Source: Trogon surrucura
Taxonomy: Eukaryota > Chordata > Aves > Trogoniformes > Trogonidae
Reading direction: 5' to 3'
DNA length: 64,000 nt
Assembly (NCBI GenBank): GCA_020746105.1
Contig: CM036658.1
Span: 10,772,689 to 10,836,688 of the forward strand
Positions 24,401 to 34,850 of the stretch are shown here, in pieces. Position numbers and translations under genes: made by a program. The notes under the pieces are model-generated. The model did no database searches. It was not told the origin of the DNA and saw only the letters and a list, made by a program, of their open reading frames with translations. Position 1 is the stretch's first letter. Every line of letters starts with the position of its first letter.

Positions 24401-25757
24401 TTCTGTTGCTTCACCACAAGTCCCATATTTCTAATCGATGTGTCATGTTACTGGACAAGACAATAAGTCCCTTGTGTCACACAACACAAACCAAAGAATT
24501 GTATTACAACCCAGTGCATTAATACAATTTGTTGCAGGTTTGAAAAAATAAAATAGCTTCCTTCTGTATCAGATTATAGCTTCTTATTCACCACCATTGG
24601 ATCAATTTCCAGTGCTCTTCTAAGTGGATTTCCAGAGTTTCTTTATCAGTTCATTCACGAGATTCTTTTTTTAGCACTTTTGTTTTGTTTTTCTACTCTG
24701 TAATTATCTGGCAATGGTGACTGGAGAATCAAAAGCTGTGTAACCTCGTGTCTCTGACTGTGTGGCCTTTAACAAGTGTCAGGAATTTGCCAGCCTTTTG
24801 AGATTGCTTTTGGGTCTAAATCACGCTGAGGGAATAGTCTGTGGGAAGCAAACAAACAAACAAAAAACTTCTTGTAGTAGTTACATTTGTAAAAATTGTA
24901 AGTATCAGTAGTCTACTCTCTCATCTCGAGCACCAAACAATTCCTGCATTTTGTTCCTGCATACCTCACCAGCCCTATTTTTACTTAAAATAAAAAAAAA
25001 ATAGCATGAGTTATACACATTCCAGCAAAAAGTATTTTTCCTTTGCTCTTCTGGTAACTGTGTTATGTGTCTCTGAGAACAGGTAAAATAGGTACGAAAT
25101 TAAAATGAATCCCAAGCAGATGTTGTTTAGCATGGAGATCAAATATTTATTTCACTTCATGCAATTGAGCAGTCTTACTTAGAGACCTTTGGCTGGAATA
25201 AAATCTGTGTTGGAAATAGGATAGTTTTCTCCCAGTGAGTTTGTAAATATCACACTACTAGAATGGGATGCCCTAGCAGAAACGTGTCTCCAGAATTTAT
25301 TCCTATTAGTCATTTTAACCATTGACTTTTTTTGACACAAAAACTTTCTTACTCTGTCTCTGATCTAAATGCTGGATTACAGTGCTGCCTTTGGACCTGA
25401 TATGAAGCACTGAAGATATTTCCATTTCAAATGAAAAAAAGACTAACTTTAGATTTGTCACATTTTAAGATGCTTACATGGGGTTAGGGTGGAAGAAATT
25501 AGCTACAATGTAATTTAAATATATGATACACGTTTTGTCATCTGACTACTCCTAAAACTGTTCTGACAATAAACTAAAGTTGAAGCATTCTGAGTAGAGT
25601 AGCCCTGGCCTTTGCTTACCCATGCTCTTTGCTGAGATAATGATTTTCTGTATTTTTTCATTGAACCATATAAAATATTTGTAAATAGGTCACACAGTCG
25701 TGACTACTCTCACAACTTGGCTTGCTTAACATTTTTCTTTTCCATCCCCAATTCTAG
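21418..25757 (+). other. Intron between exons d and e, last part
   Basis: Unique AT-rich intron, about 4.3 kb, ending in the acceptor aattctag. An aaacaaac short repeat lies near 24849. No repeat family, exon or RNA gene was recognised. Confidence 0.65.
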
Positions 25758-25801
25758 GAAGGATTTCTGTGTACATAAAGATGAGCCATGTGATACTGTT
25801 G
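25758..25801 (+). CDS. ADAMTS19: ADAMTS19 coding exon e: 44-nt small exon in protease domain
   Basis: This very small exon (44 nt) lies between acceptor aattctag and donor gtaagt. One base completes R194, 14 codons follow (K195-V208: KDFCVHKDEPCDTV), and one base (G) starts G209. C198 and C205 are two of the eight catalytic-domain cysteines. The sequence matches what I know of ADAMTS19, and the phases fit both neighbours exactly. At 44 nt it is not a multiple of three, so skipping or deleting it would shift the frame and abolish the active site downstream. It is isolated by introns of 11.1 kb and 24.7 kb, both loaded with CR1 copies. Confidence 0.93.
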
Positions 25802-27572
25802 GTAAGTAAATAAACGTAAGAGACTGTGTGTGTAAACCACTTCATAAAATAAATGGTAGGTAAATAGAGATGTGAAGGTAAAAGATGAAAGTGGTGTCTG
25901 TGATGGATAGCTATAACTCACTAAACTACAAAATACAGCTCAAATTCCAGGAATACCTTGCTAGATTGTGTAGGCTTCAGGCAAAATAATATGTTTAAGT
26001 ACAATACTTCCATCTTAGTCATAGAGTTAACTTTTCAAACCTCTTCTCTTTAATCTCGTGGACAGCATAATGCAAAATTGTTCCAATATTCTTAATTCAG
26101 AATGTGAGACTAAATAAATGTGTTTATGATTCATTCTTTATGCAGTGGATTTGTCTTTGAGAACCTGTCTATGATATTTAAAAGAAGCTTGCAGAAGAAT
26201 ATAATGTAATAGAGTGATACAGCATTTATGAACTTTGGAACTTCAGACAAATACAGATTCTGAACTGCTGTGCAAGGCAACTGGTGATATTTTCAGTTAA
26301 AGTGAGCGCTAGCTGCACCAAGGTTTTCTATGATCAGTCATTAATTTAGTTCATGCCCTTTGGCGTGTAAAAGCCTGGTGGAAAATGTAGCAAAAGGTTG
26401 CAGTTATTCTGCTCAGTCATAATTCTGGGTAAAAACGTGCCATGACAGTAAATGAAGGATGTCATGGCATGTTTTTACCTTACAAGTTTGATTAATAGAA
26501 GTCTTTAACAGTTCTATATGTAAATAAAAGTACTCAGAACTTAAACTGTTTCAGTGAGATTAGAATGACTATTAACTATTGTCATGCTTTTGCTCCTTCT
26601 AAGGTAGAGGAGAAATAGATTTTTATTTTTTTGCCTGTTTAATTTCAGTGGCAAAGGTTTGAGGAGAATTCTTATGTAAACTGTATTACCTCTCTGCCTG
26701 CTAGGCTTTTTTCTTTTACTGCTGTATTATCTTAAGTCTATCTGAGTGTGTCTGTGGGGTGGATATCAATGAAGAATCATTCTAAATGAAGAATTCAATG
26801 TTTTTCTCAACAGTTAGTGGTTAAGAATTCATAATTCTTCCACTAATCAGTATTTTGGTTATAAGTGAATTTTGCATAAGTGTTTGGTGCTCAGAGGCAT
26901 TTATATTTGTCTCAGAAAAATGTTCCTTTCCACCTGAAAGTGATAAGAGGTCTTCAACCTCTTAGCTGAGTACTTCCAGTATATCTAAGTGAGGGTAGAC
27001 TGCTGTATGAATTTCACAGATGAAGTGAATATATTCCAAGAATTTTCCCAAAAAAATGTTCCATCTTTGATTGAACCTTGGAGGGAGTAAAATGATTATT
27101 TATCACTGAATTTTTCCATGAAATTGTGAATGAGATAAGATTGAACTGACTCAGGTGTCAGACATTTATATTTCTCTGATGAAGAAGGTGAGATGAAACT
27201 TAAAAATGAGGCAGTGCATTAATCATAAGGGCACATGAACTAAAGAGACTGCAGTCTTAATATAGTGAAAATAAAATTGTGTCTAAAGTGGTGTTTTGTT
27301 GAATTTCTGTTGTGGACTTACCACTCTGCACATTGTTGTTTAAGAGTTTTCTTTGGGAATCGAAACATAGTTCGTGTGTGTAGTTCTTTCTGTATGACGA
27401 CAACTGTTGCAGCAAAAGCTTACGTTGTTGTTTTCCAGTTGTTCCATCAGTTATTATGTTAATTTAATCATTAGATTCCCAGATCAATAAAGCGCCTTTC
27501 CATAAATTCAGTGTATCATTTATTCCATGTACATTTGCAGTGCTGTGGTTCCTTGCTCAGTCTGAAGAAGAT
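25802..27572 (+). other. Large intron between exons e and f (24.7 kb), first part
   Basis: Unique intron sequence. The one notable structure is the compact inverted repeat at 26427-26480, described separately. No coding sequence was recognised. Confidence 0.6.
26427..26480. repeat. Short hairpin-forming inverted repeat
   Basis: The left arm 26429-26446 (gtaaaaacgtgccatgac) and right arm 26461-26478 (gtcatggcatgtttttac) are complementary at 17 of 18 positions, the exception being a G-U wobble in RNA. The next two positions outward add a G-C pair and a second G-U pair. The loop is 14 nt (26447-26460). The stem is long for chance but shorter than a usual microRNA precursor. It could be a tiny palindromic element, a chance inverted duplication, or a structured RNA. 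Confidence 0.75.
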
Positions 27573-29232
27573 AATCACAGAATCACAGAATCACACAATC
27601 AATGTTAGGGGCTGGAATATATGTCCAGAGATAATCCTGTCCAACCCCCCCTGCCAGAGCAGGATCACCTAGAGTAGGTCATGCAGAAACACATCCAGAC
27701 GGATTTTGAATGTCTCCAAAGAAGGAGACGCCACAGTCTTCCTGGGCAGCCTGTTCCAGTGCTCGGTCACCCCCACAGTTAAAAAGTTTTTCTTAATGCT
27801 TTTGTGGAATCTCCTATGTTCCAGCTTGTACCCATTGCCCCTTACCCTGTCATTGGACATCACTGAAAATGGCTCCGTCCTCCTGACACTCCCTCTTTAC
27901 ATATTTATAAACATTAATGAGGTCATCCCATAATCTTCTCTTCTCCAAGCTAAAGAGAGCCAAAATCCTTCAGCCTTTCCTCGTAAGGGAGATGTTCCAC
28001 TCCCTTCATCATCTCTGTGGCTCTGCACTGGACTCTCTCAAGTAGTTCCCTGTCTCTCTTGAGCTGAGGGGCCCAGAACTGGACACAATATTCCAGATGT
28101 GGCCTCATCAGGGCAGAGTAGAGGGGCAGGAGGACCTCTCTCAACCTACTTGCTACTCCCCTTCTAATACACCCCAGGTTGCCGTTGGCATTCTTGGCCA
28201 CGAGGGCACATTGCTGGCTCATGGTCATCCTGCTGTCCACTAGAGCCCCCAGGTCTCTTTCTCCTACACTACTCTCCAGCAGGTCAGTTTCCAACCTGTA
28301 TTGACACATGGGGTTGTTTTTTCCCAGCTGCAAGACTCTACACTTGCCCTTGTTGTATTTCATAAAATTCTCCCTACCCTACTCTTCAGGCTGTCCAGGT
28401 CTCTCTGAATGGCAGCACAACCTGCTGGTGTGTCAGCCACTCCTCCCAGTTTTGTGTCATCACCAAACTTGCTGACAGTGCTCTCTAATCCTTCATCCAC
28501 GTCATTGATGAATATATTGAAAAGCAGCGGCCCCAGCACTGACCCATGCGGGACACCACTAGACACAGACCTCCAACTAGACTCTGCCCCATTGACCACA
28601 ACTCTCTGACTTGGCTTCCCTTCAACCAGTTAGCAACTCACCTCGCTACTCGGTCATACAGACCACACTTCCTCAGTTTAGCTGTGAGGATGCTGTGGGA
28701 GACGATGTCAGGTGCTTTACGGAAATCCGAATAGACCATATATCCACTACGTGGCCATCATCCATCCACCTGGTTATGTCTTCATAAAAGACTATCAGTT
28801 TGGTCAAACATGACTTCCCCTTGGCAAAACCATGTTGACTGCTCCTAATAACCTTCTTATCCTTGATATGCCCATAGACAGCGTCAAGGATAAGATGTTC
28901 CATCACCTTTCCAGGGATGGAGGTGAGGCTGACCAGTCTGTAGTTACCTGGGTCATCCTTCCTGCCCTTCTTACAGACTGGAGTGACATTCGCTTTCCTC
29001 CAGTCCTCAGGCACCTCACCTGTTCCCCACGACTTACCAAAGATGATGAAGAGTGGCCTACCAATGACATCAGCCAGCTCCCTCAGCACCCGTGGGTGCA
29101 TCCCATCAGGACCCATGGATTTATGGATGTTCAGGCATTCAAACTGATCTCTAATCTAGTCCTCCTCAACCAGAGCAAACTCCTCCGGACTTTTTCTGGG
29201 GCCTCAGGGGGTCTGTTGCTCCTGAGGACAGT
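27573..29232 (-). mobile_element. CR1 LINE, 5' truncated, antisense
   Basis: It begins with antisense terminal repeats (cacagaatcacagaatcaca) and runs 1.66 kb into the reverse transcriptase region. Similarity to the CR1 at 18415 ends near 29232 (the tgtcctgagg segment). It is related to, but clearly more diverged than, the 18415/40903 pair. In this copy the catalytic motif reads FGDDTK. It forms a large inverted repeat with the two sense copies. Confidence 0.93.
27669..29116 (-). pseudogene. CR1 ORF2 remnant (reverse transcriptase), frameshifted
   Basis: Read on the minus strand, four open pieces (29116-28673, 28599-28360, 28363-27950, 27863-27669) cover the reverse transcriptase from [14 protein letters not shown] through [21 protein letters not shown] and [11 protein letters not shown] to the C-terminal [10 protein letters not shown] segment. 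Stops and frame changes separate them, so it is non-functional. At the codon where both sense copies have TGA, this copy has CAT (His, in V-M-E-H-L-I-L). Confidence 0.9.
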
Positions 29233-31639
29233 TATTCCTTACTTAAGCTTTTGTCCAGCATCATCTGTGAGCTGGTCTTATGAAGAGTGTTCAAAAACAA
29301 GGGAAAACGTTGTAATTTCTCTTGAAGAAATATTTTTAAACGGTCTTACGGACATGGATGTGTTATGTCAACATTTTTGAGATTGCAAAATTTTTGAAAG
29401 TACATATAAGGAAATGGTGGTTTCATTTCGGCAGCTCTTCTTGTAATTTTGATTTCCTAGAAAAACTTAAATGGTGATTTTTAAACTTAGATTAGATCTT
29501 GAAGAAAAGTTCATTGAAAGGTAAGGAACAGCAGTTTGGTCTTCATGCAACATATTTATAGGCAAAAGGAGACAGCATATCCCAGGGATGTTTAACGTGC
29601 TGAAAATTATAGAATTTGCTGAAGAAAGCAAAAATTCTAATGTAGTATTGACTGTACAATTCCCAGCTGTATAGAGCTTGCCCCTCCTTTCCCCCCCAAA
29701 AAACCCAGAAGAATACACTGCAATACGGAGTTTTGTATGTCATACGAAGTTGAATAAGGGAATTCTCTGTGCAATATTAACCTAGCTGTGCATTTACGTG
29801 AGGCAGTCAAGGTGATCCTTATGGCATTAATGCAATCCAGAAATGAAAGTAATAAGAAAGGAACCTTTAGAGGATGGATCTCATTATTGGAAAGTGTTGT
29901 CACGTTGGATCATAGTTCCTCCCAGTGATGGATACTAAACAGACAAGTACTGGATTGATTGTTTATACATTAAATGCCAAGGCTCACAGTTTTCAGCCTG
30001 GTTGTTAGCATCAACTTAAGCCAGATGAAGTAAGTGTCACTATTCTGTTATATAGACCAAATTTTCATGTTTTTAGGTGGCAAACACTGTGCTTCGGTCT
30101 TGTTCCACTCAAAGTACAGAGTTTATGCACTCTCCAATTAGTACTTTTTCATTGTTTCAAAATTACAGTGATTTATATGAAGATTTGGTGGTTTAAAGGT
30201 AACTTTAACAAAGAAATCTGTTAAACCAAAAAAAAAAATTACTCAAGATCAAAACTATGTAAAAACTCCCTAGGAAGATATAGTTCTATTTTGTGTTTTA
30301 AATCAAAGTATATAGTGCCAATCCTCCAAATATTCCTTCACAAGTGGGCAAATATGATTTTTTTTCCATAACGATAGAAAACATTTTTTGCTATGTTTGT
30401 CAGATTATTGCATTCTTAATCAGGAAGAAAAGTTCGGCTATCCTGGCGATCAAACAAAAGTATTAACACTTTATACCTGATAGTAGGTGAAAACAGAAGA
30501 ATTAGTTCTGGAATTTTATTCGATTTTCCAAAGTTTGTTGCAGTTTAGAAAGTGGAATGACATTTTATATTTTCAGTATTATACTCGAAGTGTTTGGAAA
30601 GCTCTACTGTAGCCAGGAAGGTTGTGGAGCTACTTTCTTACTTCACAATGTAGGTCTAGAATAACTCAAATTAATGCCTTCCTTGACTAATCTGATGTTT
30701 CTCTTAACACAATAAGCTAGATTCTCAAGTGGTATCAGTCAGCCAAGGTCAATTGATTTCAGCTAAGCAATCCTGATTTCAGTGTTGTCAGTTGTCACAG
30801 ACCCTGTCAAATTCTCTCTGGGTGGAGAACCACAAGTCAGTTGTTTGCTGCTAGCTAGTGTCTTCTGTGGAAACACTGTAATAGAGAATTCTTAGCATGA
30901 AATGTTACAGGCACGGGCATATTGTAAAATGATGCCCATCTTGTGTTGGCATCAGTTTGGAGCCTTGTTAATCTTCAGAAACTCAGGGAATGACTTTCTA
31001 AGGGAGGCTGCATCCTTTCCTGAACTGCCCTGCTTGGAGGTTGCTCACTGTCTTGTTTTAGCATCGCTCTGCCTCTTTTTCTAGTCTGTCTTTGTGCCAG
31101 CAAAATGACTCAGCAAGTCTTAGCACAAACATGCAGTTGTGTTTGGTAGAAATCATGACTGCTTGCTTAACTAGCTGTAAAATTTTGTTTGTAGCTTCCA
31201 TGCAGCTCACAATTTGTATCAAAGCTGTAGATAAAATTGTTGAGTAGGTTCTAACAGGGAGCTTGAGAGCTTCTGACGCTCTGGAATTGTTCAGGGATGG
31301 ATCCATAGTGTTATTCCCACAGAAGTATCATCTCAAAAATGGTTTTTAAAAGGCATAGGGATGAGCATAATTGCTACGGCTTGGAAATACTGGCAGGCTG
31401 AATAACCTGCACAAAATCAATGAATTAACAAGTGAGAGAATCAGGAAGAGAACTCAGCATGTTCTTCCTCTCTGTTCAGCCTATTTCATTGTCTCTGTTT
31501 CTAGCGCCTGCAGTGTGTCTTTTAAGAAAATCTAAAATGCTGGTATGCTGCCATATCACTGTAAGTTGTAAAGTTCCAAGCGAATTTATCCTTAAAGAGC
31601 GTGCAGAATTTGAAAATAGCTTGCAGACACAAGAAGTTT
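29233..31639 (+). other. Large intron, segment between CR1 copies
   Basis: Unique AT-rich sequence of about 2.4 kb. The small open frames (for example 30902-31084) show no similarity I can name. Confidence 0.55.
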
Positions 31640-31887
31640 CACTGAACACAGGAAATTCCATTCATCTAAGTATGAGGAAGAACTTCTTTACCTTGAGAGT
31701 GACAGAGCACTGGAACGGGCCGCCCAGGGAGGTTGTGGAGTCTCCGTCTTTCGAGACTTTCAAAACCTGTCTGGATGCGATCCTGTGTGTGCTCTAGGCA
31801 ATTCTACTTTATTGAGGGGTTTGGACTAGATGATCTCTAGAGATCCCTCGCAGCTCCAACAGTTCTGTGATTCTGTGATCGTGTGAC
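31640..31887 (+). mobile_element. CR1 LINE 3' tail
   Basis: A plus-strand ORF2 C-terminus ([35 protein letters not shown]), a TAG stop, then ggtttggactagatgatctc and the terminal repeats ttctgtgattctgtgatcgtgtga. Only about 250 bp is retained. Confidence 0.9.
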
Positions 31888-34617
31888 ACCAAAAGTAAAA
31901 TATTCTACGATTTGAAAGCTGTTGCTTTAGTAATAGTGTCCTGTAGTGAATATTAATTGCAGTTCCTGGTGGTAGTTGTGCGGGTTTTTTTAAATTATTC
32001 CATATAGCAGGCACTGCACACCTGAACCCTTATATTATCCATTGTGTTATGATGTCCCATACTTCCAGTAATATCTTCTCTCATTCCCTGTCAAAAGTCT
32101 GCAGGTATAGAACACATGGTTCTATAAAATGTTATGTAAAATGTTATGACCATAGTTAATATTTTGAAAAAAATATGATAGCTGGTAAAATATTCTAGTA
32201 ACAGTGACTGCAACAAAATGGAAAACAAAAAAGGTAGTATTTCCAGATCCAGTTACCGTAAGCCTTTTACTGCACTCAGTTATAAAAATATGTCTGTCAA
32301 AGAAAGGTCAGGAATTTTCTCGGTATGTTCAAATCGAGTTGCATTTGACCTAATGTGTCAGAATTCTGAATAAATTTGAAAATTAACTTTTGCCTTAGAG
32401 TGACTTCAGCTGATTGCTTCAATGCTGTCTTTTTACTGCAACAGGGTGAGATCTTCCATTCAACTGAGCAAAATGCCAAAGATAGATTTATCTACTTTTC
32501 TAAATGTGAAAGCTGTAGGTCTTCTATACAAAGGGCTTAGTCTTTTCCTCCAAACTTGACCCCAGGTATAGAGGTTTAGTCCAGCCCTATGCATTAAGAG
32601 GTAGAACAGAAATAGGGAATTGAGCAGGCTGTCATTTTCCAGTGCAGGTTAGTGCTGGAAATGCTGAAGCTGACTGCTGAGGGCCTGTTACCAATGAACA
32701 AGTAGCCGAAGAAGTTGCCCAGAACACAGGCAGCAGTACTGCAGAAGTAACCTGAGAAGTCTGTTTCTCTCTGCTTCCTCATCCATTTGGTGTCCCTCCT
32801 CTTGTCCAGAAAATTGCTCTGATGTAGTCTTTTGAAGCTGCCCTTAGCCTAGCTAGCTGGGGGAGTGGTGGTAACAGTTTGCTTGAGGAGCAGGGTGAAC
32901 CGTGTGCCTCTGTGACTGAACTCCTGCGGGCACTTGATGCTCCTAATTTAAAAAGCTAGTTCAAGCACCTGTGTGTGGCAGAACAGGAGCCCTTGAGTTG
33001 TAAGCCCTGTAGGCAGGATTAGGCTTCCCGCTTTTCTCACAATTCGTGTGGCCAGACAGGACAGGATTACTGAACCCTGCACTGTGTTTCTGCAGAAGAA
33101 GAGAAAGGAGGGAAGAGATGCTGACACTGTGTTCTCAGCAGGCGTGTTTGGTTTAACTGGGGTAAAGAAGCAAGGGGAGTCGGTCCCCATTCTTCCATGT
33201 AATCCCAACCATCAGAACATGATCCTGCAGCATTTATCTGTTTTTCCAGAGGATACTAACAAGACCTATGTTGTTTGTATTAGAAAGAGGTGGGGGTTTG
33301 TTTGTTCCTTTTCTTTTGTCAAGGCACAATTGTGCAGGAAATGCACTTACAAATTGATACTGTTGACATTTTCCAACAGTTTCAAGGAACAAGGAAGATT
33401 TCTGATCAGTCAAGGCAAACAGGAATCCATAACCCCTGGGGCCTGTTTACAATACTTCCTACCTTTAGCATGCATTTTTGCAACAGGTTTCTCCACGAGA
33501 CAGATAAGGCTGAAAGTAAGGGGTGAGCTAGAACCACTTTTACAAAGGATGGAGTGTAGAACCAGTTTCCTGATCTAAACTATGCAGAAGTGTAGAAATG
33601 TAAATTTACCTAGGAAGTGATATCTGTCTGTTAGTACAATATGTCTAATATACAAATGCCTTTAATACATTTTTAAGTCATCAGGAAAATTTTGACTTCT
33701 GCAGTCTACAGAGGAAGGCTTGCTTTTGTTGGTGGGAAAAGCAGAACCTAATTAAATGTAAATTCCAATAAATGTAAAAAACCAAAACAAAATAAATATA
33801 ATTTAGTCTACCTCACACATCATAAAATGTCAAATGAGTTATGCATGCTTGGTGCAGTTTCTCAGGAAAGCAGAAGAATGTAGGACTACAATACATGTGC
33901 TTGGTCATCAAATCCAGACATCTGCTATTGCAAACCTCAACTTTATTCCTCTTCTAGATATATTAAATTCAGGTTTTAAAATTATTAAATTTCTTGATTC
34001 CAGCAAAACTCTAAAGATGCAGTACCATCTTGTTTTGCCTCTTGTTTTACTGGGTTGGATTAAATGACACCAATCCAGTGAGACCAGAGAGCTAGGTTTT
34101 CACACCAAGACAGGTGAACCTTTGTTTTCAAGCTGTATTGTAACTCAGACACAAAATAACTAGGTTATAACATATTAGACTGTTTTATTTTCCAGTGCTT
34201 TATTTTAACTACTTAAAGCTTAATTAATCTCAACAGTAGTAGGGTAGCACTGAATAAATCTCTCTGGAAGGACTCTTGATGGCAATTTCATAATCATTGA
34301 GCTTACTTTAAATTACCAACCACTTACCATTAGTTTTTAAGACCAAGTCTTTTCTTCTTTAAACAATTGATCAAGGACTTATTGCTTCAGGCAATTCCTT
34401 TCTTTATTTTACTTTGGTTTACTTTGAAGTAGTTAGCTAATGTATTTAGAGAGATGAATGTGAAAGAAACCCAAAATCTGTTTTGCTTTTCAGACCATAC
34501 TACAGAAGTCAGTTACTGCTTTCTTACTAAGTACGTGTTAACAGTCTTCTTAGGTAATGATGTGTTTAGGAAGACTGAAAAGTTAATTTTCATGTTTATG
34601 TCCAGTGTCATACATAC
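31888..34617 (+). other. Large intron, unique segment
   Basis: About 2.7 kb with no recognised repeat. It includes a 176-codon open frame at 33048-33578 on the plus strand, the longest non-repeat open frame in the window. That frame lacks any domain, signal or membrane pattern I recognise and is treated as chance. Confidence 0.5.
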
Positions 34618-34850
34618 AGTCATAGAATACCAGGTTGGCAAGGGACCTAAAGGATCACCTGGTCCAACCTTCCTTGGCAGATGCATGGTCTAGGTAGGAT
34701 GGCCCAGCACCCTGTCCAGCCAAATCTTAAAACTGTCCAAAGCTGGGGAATCCTACTTCCTGGAGGTTGTTATTCCAACTGCTGATTGTTCTTACTGTGA
34801 GAAATTTTCTTCTTTTGTCCAGTTGGAATGTCCACAGGAGTAACTTTTTT
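34618..34850 (-). mobile_element. CR1 LINE 3' end, older subfamily, antisense
   Basis: It starts tcatagaataccaggttggc and continues aagggacctaaaggatcacc, then tggtccaacc. This is the antisense end of a different CR1 subfamily from the others here. The later part (tgagaaattttcttcttttg, tggaatgtccacaggagtaac) still matches the family but is diverged. The far boundary is approximate. Confidence 0.82.

Noticed and set aside
32594..32782. Minus-strand 62-codon frame resembling a membrane segment (ACVLGNFFGYLFIGN)
   Set aside because: Suggestive of a transmembrane helix but too short and isolated. No splice sites or neighbouring coding pieces were found.
33048..33578. 176-codon plus-strand open frame, the longest outside repeats
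   Set aside because: No recognisable domain, signal peptide or family pattern, and it overlaps another open frame in a different phase. A protein database search or transcript support would be needed to revive it.
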